A stretch of 64,000 bases of DNA from Croceicoccus sp. Ery15 (lineage in GTDB: Bacteria; Pseudomonadota; Alphaproteobacteria; Sphingomonadales; Sphingomonadaceae), in assembly GCF_020985305.1 (NCBI RefSeq), contig NZ_CP087588.1, forward strand, positions 2,220,501 through 2,284,500. The letters are read 5' to 3'. How positions within the stretch are numbered: position 1 is the stretch's first letter; every line of letters starts with the position of its first letter. Made by a program: the position numbers and the translations under genes. The notes under the pieces were generated by a model. That model saw only the letters and a program-made list of their open reading frames with translations. It did not search any database and had not been told where the DNA came from. Shown piece by piece: positions 25,873 to 36,359 of this stretch.

Positions 25873-26724
25873 ATGGTGCAAGATTTGATCCTCCCTTCAA
25901 GACGCGATCGCGACCCTGAGCTATTTGTGAAGATATTTGGAAGCGGTGTCCGGACCCTGGTGTTCGTTGCGGGGCTGGGTGGGACCACGCGATATTGGGA
26001 GACGCGGGTAACCGAGCTTGCGCAAGAGCATAGAATTGTGCTCGTCGACCTCTTGGGCTTCGGACGATCGCCCAAGCCCTGGGTGAAGTATAGCGTCGAA
26101 CGGCATGTCGATGCCCTGCAGCGCGTTCTCGCCCCTCTCGGGCCGGTAACGCTCGTTGGCCATTCGCTGGGCGCCCTGATTGCCGCAGCCTATGCGGCCA
26201 GACATACCGAGACTGTCGAGCGCCTCGTACTCATCAGCCTGCCTCACTTCGGATCGCAGGACGCGGCGTATACATATATGCGCCAGGGACCGGTTAAAGG
26301 AGGGCTCATATACACCAACGTCCTGTTGACCATGCTAGCCTGCATCATCACGCGCCGCCTGTTAGGGAGAATCCTGCCCTATCTCATTCGAGATATTCCG
26401 CGCGAGGTCGTCGAAGACCTTGTCAAGCATACGTGGAGGTCATCTACCTCGTCGCTATGGGATGTTGTCTATCGCCATGATGTTGCGGACGACCTGAGAA
26501 TTCTAGAGCCCGTTCACAACGTGCTTTGTATTCATGGGAGCGATGACATCATGGCACCGCTTGCGCCGGTAAGAGCGCTGGCAGAAGCTTTCTCGAGTGT
26601 GCAGCTTTGTGTCCTTGAGGGGCTCGATCATCACCCCTTTCTGCGCGAGCCGGAAAGGTGCTGTGAGCTTATCGCGAGCTTTGCCGAGCAAGCGGCGCGA
26701 GAAGCCATGCTGCCGAATGGCTGA
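25873..26724 (+). CDS. Alpha/beta hydrolase
   Basis: 283-residue alpha/beta hydrolase with an oxyanion region (VFVAGLGGTTRYW), nucleophile elbow GHSLGA, acid in HGSDDIMAP and the catalytic His in LEGLDHHPF. The cap domain is helical. The fold and triad are clear, the substrate is not. It is divergent from pfkB, and the lactate permease gene begins about 50 nt downstream. The ribosome site at ATG 25873 is weak. Confidence 0.82.
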   Translation: MVQDLILPSRRDRDPELFVKIFGSGVRTLVFVAGLGGTTRYWETRVTELAQEHRIVLVDLLGFGRSPKPWVKYSVERHVDALQRVLAPLGPVTLVGHSLGALIAAAYAARHTETVERLVLISLPHFGSQDAAYTYMRQGPVKGGLIYTNVLLTMLACIITRRLLGRILPYLIRDIPREVVEDLVKHTWRSSTSSLWDVVYRHDVADDLRILEPVHNVLCIHGSDDIMAPLAPVRALAEAFSSVQLCVLEGLDHHPFLREPERCCELIASFAEQAAREAMLPNG

Positions 26725-26772
26725 GCCCGCCTGACTCCTTTGGCCCCGGACGGGGAGGGCCGAGCCGCGCTG

Positions 26773-28488
26773 ATGCGGGCCGAGGGTGCCTCTGCGCCTG
26801 TCTCCGCCGTAATCGCCGGCCCTCTTTCCCGTCCGATAGACGAGACGCAGTCTGGCGCTGCTTACGGCCGAGCGGAGGGCGACATTACATTCAGCCTATT
26901 TCTTGCAGCGCTTTCGCCCCTGCTCGCGGTTCTGCTTTTCCTTGTCGGTCTGCGGATGCCCGCATCGCGGGCCATGGCACTGGCCTATCTCGTAACCGCC
27001 GCTGCCGGCTATTTCCTGTGGCACATGGCGCCCCGCACAATCCTCGCCGCTTCGATCGAGGGTTTGGCGATCGCGGCCTCGGTCTTGTGGATCATATTTG
27101 GTGCGATACTTCTCTTGAGGCTCCTTACCGAAGGCGAGGCGATGGCCCGGATACGCGAAGGATTCGCGGCCATATCGCCGGAACCGCGGGTCCAGCTCAT
27201 CGTCATCAGCTGGACCTTCGGTGCTTTCCTCGAAGGCGTCGCCGGTTTCGGCACACCGGCCGCCATTACCGCTCCGCTGCTTGTGGCGCTTCGTTTCACA
27301 CCGATGGCAGCCGTGTCGCTTGCACTGATTGCCAATAGCAGCCCGGTTGCCTTCGGTGCGATCGGTACGCCGGTGGCCATCGGGCTGCGCGAAGGACTCC
27401 GTCAACCTGCCGCAAATGGCGGGCTCGATAATCTGATCGAAAACTCGGCGCAGATGGCAGCTGCAATTGATCTGACTACCGGATCGCTCGTCCCGTTCGC
27501 GCTCATCCTTATCTATTCGCGGTTCTTTTCCAAAGAACGAAGCTGGTCCAGTGCGCTGGGCTATTGGCGGTTCGCTCTGTTTGCCGGTCTGGCTTACACC
27601 ATACCTGCCTTTATCGTCAGTGCGACGCTAGGTCCCGAACTTCCCGCGCTTGCCGGCGCGCTTTGTGCCATCGTGCTCGTGGTTCCAGCAGCCCAACGCG
27701 GTTTCCTCAAACCCAGATCTGGCGCAGCCACTTCGGGCGCGCCGATTGCCGTAGAACCGTCACGCGTTACACTGAAGCGAGCCTGGGCACCCTATCTCTT
27801 GCTCGCCGCGCTCCTTCTCGTGAGCCGCGCAGATCTGTTGCCGGTTAAACAGGTCATGCAGGATGTCTCGTTTGCCTGGCTTTCGGTCTTGGGGACACCG
27901 ATCAACATTGCGATTGCGCCGCTATATTTGCCGGGTTCGATGTTTTTGATCGCGGGTCTTTTGGCCGTCTTCCTTCTGCCTCTCGACAGTGAGCGGCTCC
28001 GCCGCGCTGGCCGGGACACCCTGAAGATCGCGGCCGCAAGCGCTGTGACGCTTGCAGCGGCGGTCCCGATGGTGCGCGTCTTTGTGTATTCGGGAATCAA
28101 TTCGGACGGTCTGCCCAGCATGCCAATGGCGCTTTCAGTTCTTGCGGCCGATGCCGCCGGACAGAACTGGCCGGTGATTGCACCATTCATCGGAGCGCTG
28201 GGCAGTTTTCTCTCAGGAAGCGCGACCTTCAGCAATATGACATTTGCCCTGTTTCAGTTCACCGCAGCCAATCAGGCCGGACTGCCACCGGAAACCGTCC
28301 TTGGCGCCCAGATCCTTGGCGCCAGCGCGGGGAACATGGTGTCGGTCGTCAATGTGGTGGCAGCTGCAGCCGTCGTCGGCCGTGTCGGGCGCGAGGGAGA
28401 GATCATCCGGGTCACGCTTGTGCCAATGCTCGCCTATACTGCCGCCGTTGGCCTTGTCGCAGCTGCCGCAATCGGGTTCGCACGATGA
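26773..28488 (+). CDS. L-lactate permease family transporter
   Basis: About 571 residues, 12-14 hydrophobic segments; LctP/LldP family. Diagnostic stretches: [44 protein letters not shown], and near the end [22 protein letters not shown]. It imports lactate or glycolate with protons. The start is uncertain: ATG 26773 is chosen, with an in-frame TTG at 26740 as alternative, and neither has a strong ribosome site. The stop overlaps the antiporter ATG. With the D-lactate dehydrogenase and PEP synthase nearby, it suggests lactate exchange linked to gluconeogenesis or fermentation. Confidence 0.88.
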   Translation: MRAEGASAPVSAVIAGPLSRPIDETQSGAAYGRAEGDITFSLFLAALSPLLAVLLFLVGLRMPASRAMALAYLVTAAAGYFLWHMAPRTILAASIEGLAIAASVLWIIFGAILLLRLLTEGEAMARIREGFAAISPEPRVQLIVISWTFGAFLEGVAGFGTPAAITAPLLVALRFTPMAAVSLALIANSSPVAFGAIGTPVAIGLREGLRQPAANGGLDNLIENSAQMAAAIDLTTGSLVPFALILIYSRFFSKERSWSSALGYWRFALFAGLAYTIPAFIVSATLGPELPALAGALCAIVLVVPAAQRGFLKPRSGAATSGAPIAVEPSRVTLKRAWAPYLLLAALLLVSRADLLPVKQVMQDVSFAWLSVLGTPINIAIAPLYLPGSMFLIAGLLAVFLLPLDSERLRRAGRDTLKIAAASAVTLAAAVPMVRVFVYSGINSDGLPSMPMALSVLAADAAGQNWPVIAPFIGALGSFLSGSATFSNMTFALFQFTAANQAGLPPETVLGAQILGASAGNMVSVVNVVAAAAVVGRVGREGEIIRVTLVPMLAYTAAVGLVAAAAIGFAR

Positions 28489-29723
28489 TCGAGCATGTGC
28501 TGCATCTCATTCTCCTGCTGCTGGCGGCGAGATCCTTCGGAGAGATTGCAACGCGCCTCGGCCAGCCCGCGCTGGTGGGGGAGATCGGGGCCGGGCTAAT
28601 ACTGGCGGTTTTGGCGGCCTCCCTCAACGCTCCGTTTCTCGCCGAATTGTCGCGCAGCGCCTTTCTCGACCTTGCCGCCGAGTTCGGAATTTTCTTCCTG
28701 CTGCTGCTTGCCGGCCTCGAAATTGCCCCCGGAGAGCTGTTCAGACATTCGGGTCGCTCGGCTGCCGTGGCGCTCGGAGGCGTGCTGTTGCCACTCGCTT
28801 TGGGCATGGCCCTTGCGTGGTGGGTGCTTCCCGACAACCCGATGAAATTCGTCCAGGCTCTGCTGGTCGGCGTTGCATTGTCAATTTCTGCGGTCCCGGT
28901 CGCCATCGGCGTGTTCATGGATCTCGGCATGGTCCACACCCCAACCGGTCGCACGGTGATCGCCGCTGCAATTCTCGACGATATCATCGGACTTGTGCTC
29001 CTCGCGATCTTGACCGGCGCAATTGCGGCAGGTTCCGTCCCGGGGATTGGGGCGATGTTGCCGCTGCTTGGCAAAGCCGCGCTGTTCTTCCTCATTGTCG
29101 CTGCCGCCGGCTATTTCGGGGCGCCGAGGATCGCCAATCTGATCTCGCGCCTGCGGATTCCCGCCCCTGAGTTTACCGCGCTCATTCTGACAGCCTTGGG
29201 GTTTGCAGGGCTGGCCGAACTGCTTGGCATGGACTTCATCATCGGAGCCTTCGCCGCCGCCCTTCTGTTCAACGCCAAGAGCCTGGGTCAAGCCTCTTTC
29301 GCGCGCCTGAAAGCAACGGTCAGCGATCTCACGATGGGCTTGCTGGCCCCGCTTTTCTTTCTTTCGATCGGTATTCGCGTGGATTTCGCGGCCCTTGCCA
29401 TCATTCCTGGCATCGTGCTGGCGCTGATTCTAGTCGCACTTATGGGCAAGATCATTGGCGCCGGGCTTCCTGCTCTGCTTTCTGGTCTCACCCGCAAGGA
29501 GGCGCTCGGGGTCGGGTTCGGCATGAGCGGCCGCGGGGCGGTTGAATTGATCATCGTGAGTATCGCATGGGAGGCAGGGCTCTTCGATTATCCCGGCACG
29601 GTCGTCGCCAATCTCTTTTCCGCTCTCGTCCTCATGGCGCTCGTCACCACGATTGTCACACCCATCGGACTGCGCTGGCTTTTTCGCGAGCGGGGGCAGC
29701 AGGGCTGTAATCGGCCGGGCTGA
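28485..29723 (+). CDS. Cation/proton antiporter (CPA2, Kef/NapA type)
   Basis: 412-residue membrane protein with about 12 helices of the Na+/H+ exchanger fold. The ion-binding region is visible in [17 protein letters not shown] (the two Asp), with the second unwound-helix region around [16 protein letters not shown] and a late [15 protein letters not shown]. There is no TrkA-N (RCK) regulatory domain, so it is nearer NapA-like exchangers than Kef channels. It overlaps the lactate permease gene by ATGA, so the two are made together, perhaps to balance pH during lactate flux. Confidence 0.88.
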   Translation: MIEHVLHLILLLLAARSFGEIATRLGQPALVGEIGAGLILAVLAASLNAPFLAELSRSAFLDLAAEFGIFFLLLLAGLEIAPGELFRHSGRSAAVALGGVLLPLALGMALAWWVLPDNPMKFVQALLVGVALSISAVPVAIGVFMDLGMVHTPTGRTVIAAAILDDIIGLVLLAILTGAIAAGSVPGIGAMLPLLGKAALFFLIVAAAGYFGAPRIANLISRLRIPAPEFTALILTALGFAGLAELLGMDFIIGAFAAALLFNAKSLGQASFARLKATVSDLTMGLLAPLFFLSIGIRVDFAALAIIPGIVLALILVALMGKIIGAGLPALLSGLTRKEALGVGFGMSGRGAVELIIVSIAWEAGLFDYPGTVVANLFSALVLMALVTTIVTPIGLRWLFRERGQQGCNRPG

Positions 29724-29843
29724 AAACCGTCTCACCATATGGACGATGCTTCGGCGGCGACGGGTAAGATTTAGCCGCCGCTCGAGGCAACGTCCACGTT
29801 CGACCACTGCCGAGCACCGCTCGCGAATGACCCGGAGATTTCG

Positions 29844-32264
29844 ATGCCCGACGCCCTTATTGCCTGGTTTGAGGATATTGGACGCGGCGACGTCGCCATG
29901 GTTGGCGGAAAGAATGCTTCGCTCGGTGAGATGGTCGGCGCGCTGTCGAAGCGCGGTATCAGAGTGCCGGGAGGCTTCGCCACAACGGCGCAGGCCTATC
30001 GGCACTATATCGCGACCAACGGCATTGAACCCGAAATGAGGCGCTGGATCGAAGCGCTCGATGCCGGGCGCGCCTCGCTTCAAGTGGCAGGTGCTGCGAT
30101 CCGGCATGCGTTTCTGGAAGGGGCGTTTCCACCGGAGATCGAGGCGGCCATCGGTGAAGCCTATGACGCTTTGTCTGCGCGCAGCGAACAGGATGCGGTC
30201 AGCGTCGCGGTCCGCAGCAGCGCGACAGCGGAGGATCTTCCCGAAGCGAGCTTCGCCGGGCAGCAAGAGACCTTTCTCAATGTCACCGGGAAGCGCGCAC
30301 TTCTCGATGCCTGCCGGCGCTGCTTTGCCTCGCTCTTTACCGACCGGGCGATCAGCTACCGTCAGGCACAGGGTTTCGACCATATGGATGTTGCCCTGTC
30401 GATCGGAGTGCAGCGCATGGTGCGCTCGGATCTCGCTGGATCGGGGGTCATGTTTTCAGTCGATACCGAAACGGGTTTCCCCGACGTGATCGTGATAAGT
30501 GCCGCCTGGGGGCTTGGGGAGACTGTCGTCCAGGGCTCGGTCGATCCTGACACCTACCGTGTCTTCAAACCCTTTCTCGAACGTACAGATACGGTTCCGC
30601 TTATCGAGCGCAGTCTTGGGGCCAAGGAGCGCAAGATGATCTATGCGACCGGCGGCAGCGTCAGGACGTTGACCAAGAGAACCACGCGCCGCGAACGCGA
30701 GACCTTCGTCCTCTCCGATGACGAGGTACTTGAGCTGGCGCGCTGCGCCAAGACCATCGAAAAGCATTATGGTCGCGCGATGGACATGGAGTGGGCGAAA
30801 GATGGTGCAACCGGCGAACTCTTCATCGTCCAGGCCCGCCCGGAAACGGTTCAGGCGGGCAAGGCAGCGGGAAGACTGACTACCTACAGGTTGAAACAGC
30901 GCGCCGAACCGCTGCTTACGGGCGCGGCGGTCGGCGAGGCGATCGCCACCGGGGAGGTTTGCGCGATCCGGGACGCCTCGCAGATCGAGGCTTTTCGAGA
31001 TGGTGCAATCCTTGTGACAGGCATGACCGATCCGGACTGGGTGCCAATCATGAAGCGCGCAGCGGGTATCATCACTGATCACGGCGGAACTACCAGCCAC
31101 GCAGCGATCGTCAGCCGCGAACTCGGCGTGCCGGCCATCGTTGGGACACAGACAGCGACGCGCACCCTGCAGGACGGGCAGCCCATCACCCTGTCATGCG
31201 CGGAAGGCGACCGCGGTGCGGTCTATGAAGGGACGCTCGAGTTCGAAACCATCGAGTTCGACCTGGCGGATCTGCCCGAGACCGAAACCGATGTGATGCT
31301 CAATATCGCGAGTCCGGCCGCCGCCATGCGCTGGTGGCGCCTTCCCGCGCGCGGAGTAGGCCTCGCGCGGATGGAATTCGTGATCAACCACCTGGTCAAA
31401 GTTCACCCGATGGCGCTCGTCGCCCCGGAGAAGGTCACAAGCGAGGATGCCAGGCGCGCGATCGCCGAGCTTACGCACGGATATGCCGAGCCTACCGACT
31501 ATTTCGTCGACACGCTCGCGCTCGGCATAGCCAAGCTCGCGGCCCCGTTTCATCCGCAGCCGGTGATTGTCCGCCTCAGCGACTTCAAGACAAACGAATA
31601 TGCTCACCTTCTCGGAGGAGAGGCCTTCGAACCGGATGAGGAAAATCCGATGATCGGATGGCGCGGCGCTTCGCGCTATTACAGCCCAGGCTACAAGGCG
31701 GGTTTCGCGCTCGAATGCCGCGCTTTGCGGCGCGTACGCGAGGAGATCGGCTTTGAGAATGTCATCATCATGGTGCCATTCTGCCGTACGCTCGCCGAAG
31801 CCGATCGGGTCCTCGAAGTGATGGCGGAAAACGGTCTCGAACGAGGCCGAAACGGTCTCCAAATCTATATGATGTGCGAGATTCCGGCGAACGTCCTGCT
31901 CGCGGAGGAGTTCGCACAGCGCTTTGACGGATTTTCGATAGGTTCCAACGATCTCACCCAGCTCGTGCTCGGGATCGACCGCGATTCCGAGCTTCTCGCC
32001 GATCAGTTCGACGAACGCAACGAGGCGGTAAAACGGGCGATTGGCGAAGCCATTATCAAGGCGCACCAGGCCGGGATAAAGATCGGAATTTGCGGCCAGG
32101 CACCGAGTGACCATCCCGAGTTTGCCGGTTTCCTGGTCGATTGCGGGATCGACTCCATTTCGCTTAACCCCGACAGTTTTGTTGCCGCAGTCAAGGTGGT
32201 CGCTCAAGCCGAGGCCATGTCGGATAAAGGCCGAGCACAACCGGCTGAGGGTTCGCGGATATGA
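29844..32264 (+). CDS. ppsA: Phosphoenolpyruvate synthase
   Basis: 806-residue cytosolic enzyme: pyruvate + ATP + water to PEP + AMP + phosphate. The N-terminal ATP-grasp domain begins at WFEDIGRGDVAMVGGKNASLGEM; the phosphohistidine domain has catalytic H419 in GGTTSHAAIVSREL; the C-terminal PEP-binding domain has GVGLARMEF, RLSDFKTNEYAHLLGG, GSNDLTQLVLGIDRDS and CGQAPSD. Length matches E. coli PpsA (792). It has a good ribosome site (CCGGAG) and overlaps the dehydrogenase gene by ATGA. AMP produced here could be a substrate for the AMP phosphorylase or PPK2 encoded nearby (inference). Confidence 0.95.
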   Translation: MPDALIAWFEDIGRGDVAMVGGKNASLGEMVGALSKRGIRVPGGFATTAQAYRHYIATNGIEPEMRRWIEALDAGRASLQVAGAAIRHAFLEGAFPPEIEAAIGEAYDALSARSEQDAVSVAVRSSATAEDLPEASFAGQQETFLNVTGKRALLDACRRCFASLFTDRAISYRQAQGFDHMDVALSIGVQRMVRSDLAGSGVMFSVDTETGFPDVIVISAAWGLGETVVQGSVDPDTYRVFKPFLERTDTVPLIERSLGAKERKMIYATGGSVRTLTKRTTRRERETFVLSDDEVLELARCAKTIEKHYGRAMDMEWAKDGATGELFIVQARPETVQAGKAAGRLTTYRLKQRAEPLLTGAAVGEAIATGEVCAIRDASQIEAFRDGAILVTGMTDPDWVPIMKRAAGIITDHGGTTSHAAIVSRELGVPAIVGTQTATRTLQDGQPITLSCAEGDRGAVYEGTLEFETIEFDLADLPETETDVMLNIASPAAAMRWWRLPARGVGLARMEFVINHLVKVHPMALVAPEKVTSEDARRAIAELTHGYAEPTDYFVDTLALGIAKLAAPFHPQPVIVRLSDFKTNEYAHLLGGEAFEPDEENPMIGWRGASRYYSPGYKAGFALECRALRRVREEIGFENVIIMVPFCRTLAEADRVLEVMAENGLERGRNGLQIYMMCEIPANVLLAEEFAQRFDGFSIGSNDLTQLVLGIDRDSELLADQFDERNEAVKRAIGEAIIKAHQAGIKIGICGQAPSDHPEFAGFLVDCGIDSISLNPDSFVAAVKVVAQAEAMSDKGRAQPAEGSRI

Positions 32265-33262
32265 AGGTCGTCATCTTCGAGGCCGAGGAATGGGAGGCGA
32301 GGGCATGCCGCGCACTTTCCGGCAATCACGAACTCACTTGTGTCAAGGAACGGCTGACATCTGATAACGCGGCAAAATACAGCGATGCCGAAGTGATCAG
32401 CACATTCATCAATTCACGGCTCGATGCAGAAGTCCTGCGCCACTTCCCCGAGCTGCGGCTGATCGCCACCCGCTCGACCGGCCACGACCACATCGATCTG
32501 GCCTGGTGCGCCGCAGAAGACATCGAGATCGCCAACGTTCCCGACTATGGTGATGTTACTGTAGCCGAGCACAGTTTTGCCTTGATGCTGGCTGCCGCGC
32601 GATATCTCGTTCCGGCGGTCGAACGTACACGGCGCGGAAATTTTTCACAGGATGATCTGCGCGGTATCGAGCTGCGCGGGAAGACCCTTGGCGTCGTCGG
32701 GACCGGCCGCATCGGGCGCCGCGCGATCGAGATCGCGCGCGGGTTTGGCATGAATGTCGTAGCGTTCGACGTCGATCCGGATAGCTCTGCGGCAGCAAAT
32801 CTCGGCTTTACCTATTTGCCTTTCGCCGAACTCCTTTCCCAAGCCGACATCGTCACATTGCATCTGCCGGCAACCCCTCAGACCCAGGATCTCCTGTCCG
32901 ATGCCGAGTTCGCTGCCATGAAGACCGGCGCGCTCCTGATCAATACGGCGCGCGGCAACATCGTCAGCGTTCCCGCTCTGGTGCGCGCGCTGGCGGAGGG
33001 GAAACTCCGCGCCGCTGGCCTTGATGTGCTCCCGCAGGAGCCGCTCGTCCGTGAAGAGGCAGAAGTGTTTCGCGGACCGCCGCTGGAGAAGGAGAATTTG
33101 GAGGCCCTCGTGGCCAATCATGTGCTTCTGCGCTTTCCGAACGTCATCGTGACTCCGCATGTCGCCTATAACACGCATGAGGCGGTCGCGCGCATCATCG
33201 AGACGACAATTGAGAATATCGAAGCTTTTGCAATGGGTTCGCCGAAGAACCTCATTGTTTAG
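32261..33262 (+). CDS. D-2-hydroxyacid dehydrogenase, D-lactate dehydrogenase-like
   Basis: 333-residue NAD-dependent enzyme of the D-lactate dehydrogenase family, likely interconverting pyruvate and D-lactate. Rossmann motif GVVGTGRIGRRAIEIARGFG, ATRSTGHDHIDL for substrate binding, catalytic Arg in INTARGNIV, and catalytic H300 in VTPHVAYNTHEA are seen. Length is typical of fermentative LdhA. It is translationally coupled to ppsA, an unusual pairing that puts two pyruvate-consuming or -producing steps under one control. Confidence 0.88.
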   Translation: MKVVIFEAEEWEARACRALSGNHELTCVKERLTSDNAAKYSDAEVISTFINSRLDAEVLRHFPELRLIATRSTGHDHIDLAWCAAEDIEIANVPDYGDVTVAEHSFALMLAAARYLVPAVERTRRGNFSQDDLRGIELRGKTLGVVGTGRIGRRAIEIARGFGMNVVAFDVDPDSSAAANLGFTYLPFAELLSQADIVTLHLPATPQTQDLLSDAEFAAMKTGALLINTARGNIVSVPALVRALAEGKLRAAGLDVLPQEPLVREEAEVFRGPPLEKENLEALVANHVLLRFPNVIVTPHVAYNTHEAVARIIETTIENIEAFAMGSPKNLIV

Positions 33263-33266
33263 GGGG

Positions 33267-35174
33267 TCAGTCGCTCGGTGTGCGGGCGGCGAATTCTGCC
33301 GCTTCGCGCGCCATTCGCTCCTCGATTCCGCCACCCCAGCCATTCTCCAGTGATGCCAGGCGCTTCATGGCTTGCCGTTCGTCAAACAGATAGAGCAGCG
33401 TATCGCTTGCGATGGGATAGGCCGCTCCAGACCCTCCGCCATGTTCGATTACCACCGCCACCGTATAGCGGGGCCGGTGAACCGGCGCATAACCAACGAA
33501 CAATCCATGATCGCGCAGCTTCCAGGGGAGAGAGGCATTGGAGCGGACGCCGCGGCGACGTTCGGCCATCGTGATGCGGCGAACCTGCGCGGTGCCCGTC
33601 TTGCCCGCCAGCTTGATGTTCGGAAGGGGAAGGCGGGCGCGGGTTGCGGTGCCCTGGCCATTGACAACATCCTCCATTCCCTGGCGGACGATCGCAAGCA
33701 TTCGGGGGTCAATTTCGAGTGGTGCGGCAGGCGCCTCCTTTGCGGCAAGTAGCTTGGGATGGGTTTTCTCACCGGCGGCAAGCCGCGCCGTCATGACCGC
33801 AAGCTGCAGCGGGTTGGCGAGCAGATAGCCTTGCCCGATTGTCGCATTGACAGTGTCATAGGCTTCCCAAGGCTCGTTGTATCGTCGCCGTTTCCAGGCA
33901 GGATCGGGGACAGTGCCGTAATACTGATAGGGAACCGGCAAGCCTAAAAACCGCTCGCCAAGCCCAAAACGTCTGGCCATGTCGGCAATTGGCTGAATGC
34001 CCACCCGAATGCCCATGACATAGAAATATATGTCACAGCTTTCTGCAATCGCCCGGTTCATGTCGACTACACCGTGGCCACTACGGCGCCAGCAATGGAA
34101 CGTGCCGCCGGCAATGTTGATCCGGCCGGTACAAAGGACGGTTTCGTCTGGGTCGATGTTCTCATTCAGCAAAGCCAGGGCCGTGATCGGCTTGATGGTC
34201 GATCCGGGCGGATAAAGTCCCTGGAGGGTCTTGTTTCTGAGTGGAACGCGTTCGTCTTGCGACAGCATGTCCCATTCGAACTGGCTGATCCCATCCGAAA
34301 AACTGTTGGGATCGTAGGCTGGCATCGAAGCCATAGCGAGAACGCCGCCGGTGACCGCGTCGAGCACCACGACCGAGCCGGACTGGGTGCCCAGTCGCCG
34401 CGACGCATAGGTTTGAAGCCCACCATCAATGGTCAATTGTACGCTTTTACCTATAGTGTCGGATCGGACCTCTAGCGCGCGTACGACCTTGCCCGTGGCT
34501 GTCACTTCGGCCCGGCGCGCGCCGGGCTTGCCCGTCAAATGCTCGTCGAGCGTCTTCTCGAGCATATCCTTGCCGACTTGCATGCCCGGAACCATTAGCA
34601 AGGGATCGCCGGTTTTTTCATACTCCTCGCGGCTTGGGGCTCCGACATAGCCGAGCAAGTGAGCTGTCGCGGCTCCTGCTGGATAGTGCCGCGAAAACCC
34701 TCTCATCGGGGATACGCCGGGGAGGTCGGGAAGGCGTACATTTACAGCGGCATATTGGTCCCACTCGACATCGCTCGCAACCCGCACGGGCTGGTGATCC
34801 AATGCTTGTTCGAGGTCGGTCTTGAGGCGGTCCGTCTCATCGGCGCTAAGATCGAGCAGCTCGGCAAGCTGCTTCACGACCTTATCGGCGTCCTCGAGGC
34901 GATCGGGCAGGAGATCGATCATGAAGACCGATTTGTTGCTGGCGAGGGGGACGCCCGTGCGATCAAGCAGCAATCCGCGCCTCGGCGGGATCAGGCTCAG
35001 CTGAAGCCGATTGCTCTCGGAGAGCAGTTGCCATTTTTGGTTTTCGGCGATCGCAAGCCAGGCGAGCCGGCCTGCCAACACACCGCCGAGACCGAGCTGC
35101 ACCGCGCACAAGATTGTCGCCCGGCGAGAAAACTGCTGCTCCAATATCCTCTTGTTCGTTGGCGGTTTCGCCAC
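33267..35174 (-). CDS. mrdA: Penicillin-binding protein 2 (peptidoglycan transpeptidase)
   Basis: About 635 residues, one N-terminal membrane anchor, periplasmic. The PBP dimerisation domain (with GRNRLQ-like SNRLQLSLIPPRRGLLLDRTG) is followed by the transpeptidase domain with all three active-site motifs, S327-TIK-330, S381-C-D383 and K527-TGT-530 (numbered from the GTG at 35180). It normally works with RodA in cell elongation, but no rodA, mreB or mreC is nearby, so this may be a second, conditional copy. Start GTG 35174 or 35180, both after AAGGAG. Its stop is 4 nt from the convergent dehydrogenase stop. Confidence 0.92.
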   Translation of the reverse strand: MAKPPTNKRILEQQFSRRATILCAVQLGLGGVLAGRLAWLAIAENQKWQLLSESNRLQLSLIPPRRGLLLDRTGVPLASNKSVFMIDLLPDRLEDADKVVKQLAELLDLSADETDRLKTDLEQALDHQPVRVASDVEWDQYAAVNVRLPDLPGVSPMRGFSRHYPAGAATAHLLGYVGAPSREEYEKTGDPLLMVPGMQVGKDMLEKTLDEHLTGKPGARRAEVTATGKVVRALEVRSDTIGKSVQLTIDGGLQTYASRRLGTQSGSVVVLDAVTGGVLAMASMPAYDPNSFSDGISQFEWDMLSQDERVPLRNKTLQGLYPPGSTIKPITALALLNENIDPDETVLCTGRINIAGGTFHCWRRSGHGVVDMNRAIAESCDIYFYVMGIRVGIQPIADMARRFGLGERFLGLPVPYQYYGTVPDPAWKRRRYNEPWEAYDTVNATIGQGYLLANPLQLAVMTARLAAGEKTHPKLLAAKEAPAAPLEIDPRMLAIVRQGMEDVVNGQGTATRARLPLPNIKLAGKTGTAQVRRITMAERRRGVRSNASLPWKLRDHGLFVGYAPVHRPRYTVAVVIEHGGGSGAAYPIASDTLLYLFDERQAMKRLASLENGWGGGIEERMAREAAEFAARTPSD

Positions 35175-35429
35175 ACACACTGCTCCTTATTGCAAGACTC
35201 CCGGTTTTGATTGTCCGTCCAGACCGGCTCCTGGTGCGCGCTGGCCTGCCCGGGCGGCACCTCATTCGGATAAACAGACGCGGGGCGCGCTTGGTGATTA
35301 CGAGAACGTCGCCGACGGCGAAGTTCAGAACAAATGGGTGTTGCCTCTCGCAATGAGATGCAAGATCATGTTCATGGGAGCGCAGGCCTCCTCATCCTCA
35401 TAGGGATCCGGGCCCTTTCGGCGGTCAGT

Positions 35430-36152
35430 CTAGGCCTTGTTCAGATTGGCGACTTCGACCGCGAGGGACCGCTGTGCCTGCGCGACAAGAACTCCATGAT
35501 CGGTAGCAGGTGGGATCGGCGGGAGTATCGAAACGGTAATCGATCCAGGATGCAGCCGCATGCCCTGCCGCCAGAGCCGGCCGGCATCGTGGGCAACGAT
35601 TACTGGGGGTATCGCCAGATTTCGATAGAGCAGTTCCACTCCGCGCTTGAATTCGATCGGGCTTCCCGGCTGCTTGCGTGTGCCTTCGGGGAAAATGAGC
35701 ACCGAGCGACCCGCCGCTACTTCCGCGCGGCAGGCCGCAAGCATTTCACGCAGCGCCCGCGCCGACTGAGCGCGATCGACCGGGATCATGGGGGAGTTCT
35801 TCAGGAACCATCCTATCACAGGCAGCGCCAGAAGCTCACGCTTGGTGACAATCGCCACGTCAGGGAAGAGAACGAGTGCGGCAAACGTTTCCCAGGCCGA
35901 TTGATGGTTGGCGATGATGAGGACGGGACCCTCGGGCAGGTTAACGCGTCCCCTTTCCGTATAGCGGATTCCGGCCAGCGCAGCGAGGAGACAGAGAAGG
36001 CCGCGCGCCCAAATCCGGGTGAGCTGCCGAATGATCCGCGGCGGACGACCCAGAAGAACCAATAGCGGGATCAAGGGCGCAAAAAGGAGAGTCCACACCG
36101 CCGCCGACACTGCAAAGGCGAGACTTCGCATAGTGGTGATCAGGCGGCTCAT
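35430..36152 (-). CDS. plsC: 1-acyl-sn-glycerol-3-phosphate acyltransferase
   Basis: 240-residue inner-membrane acyltransferase making phosphatidic acid. An N-terminal helix precedes the catalytic NHQSAWE (the HX4D/E box with Glu), the glycerol-phosphate motif FPEGTRKQPGSP, and MIPVDR. These are the usual four blocks of PlsC. It lies among other membrane-lipid genes (cardiolipin synthase, cyclopropane synthase), which supports a membrane remodelling module. Divergent from the second sigma factor. Confidence 0.88.
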   Translation of the reverse strand: MSRLITTMRSLAFAVSAAVWTLLFAPLIPLLVLLGRPPRIIRQLTRIWARGLLCLLAALAGIRYTERGRVNLPEGPVLIIANHQSAWETFAALVLFPDVAIVTKRELLALPVIGWFLKNSPMIPVDRAQSARALREMLAACRAEVAAGRSVLIFPEGTRKQPGSPIEFKRGVELLYRNLAIPPVIVAHDAGRLWRQGMRLHPGSITVSILPPIPPATDHGVLVAQAQRSLAVEVANLNKA

Positions 36153-36359
36153 CGGGTTTTCTCGTCTCGGTGCAGAGGATTTCTAAACGGGCTGAAACAA
36201 GAGACGGGGCACGGCAGCTCGGCTTACAGGACGAAGCGCATCAGCGCGTTGTTTCCCGGCCGGAACCTCTCATCATCCGCCGAAACACCAAAGAAATCTG
36301 AGGGGCGGGGCCTCTCCCTGCGTATTCCAAGTAGGTGGAACTTCGGTGGGGAAGAACTC

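Noticed and set aside
36262..36290. GGAACC at 36262-36267 as an EcfG-type -35 for the second sigma factor
   Set aside because: No CGTT-like -10 stands 16-17 nt later; one six-base match is expected by chance.
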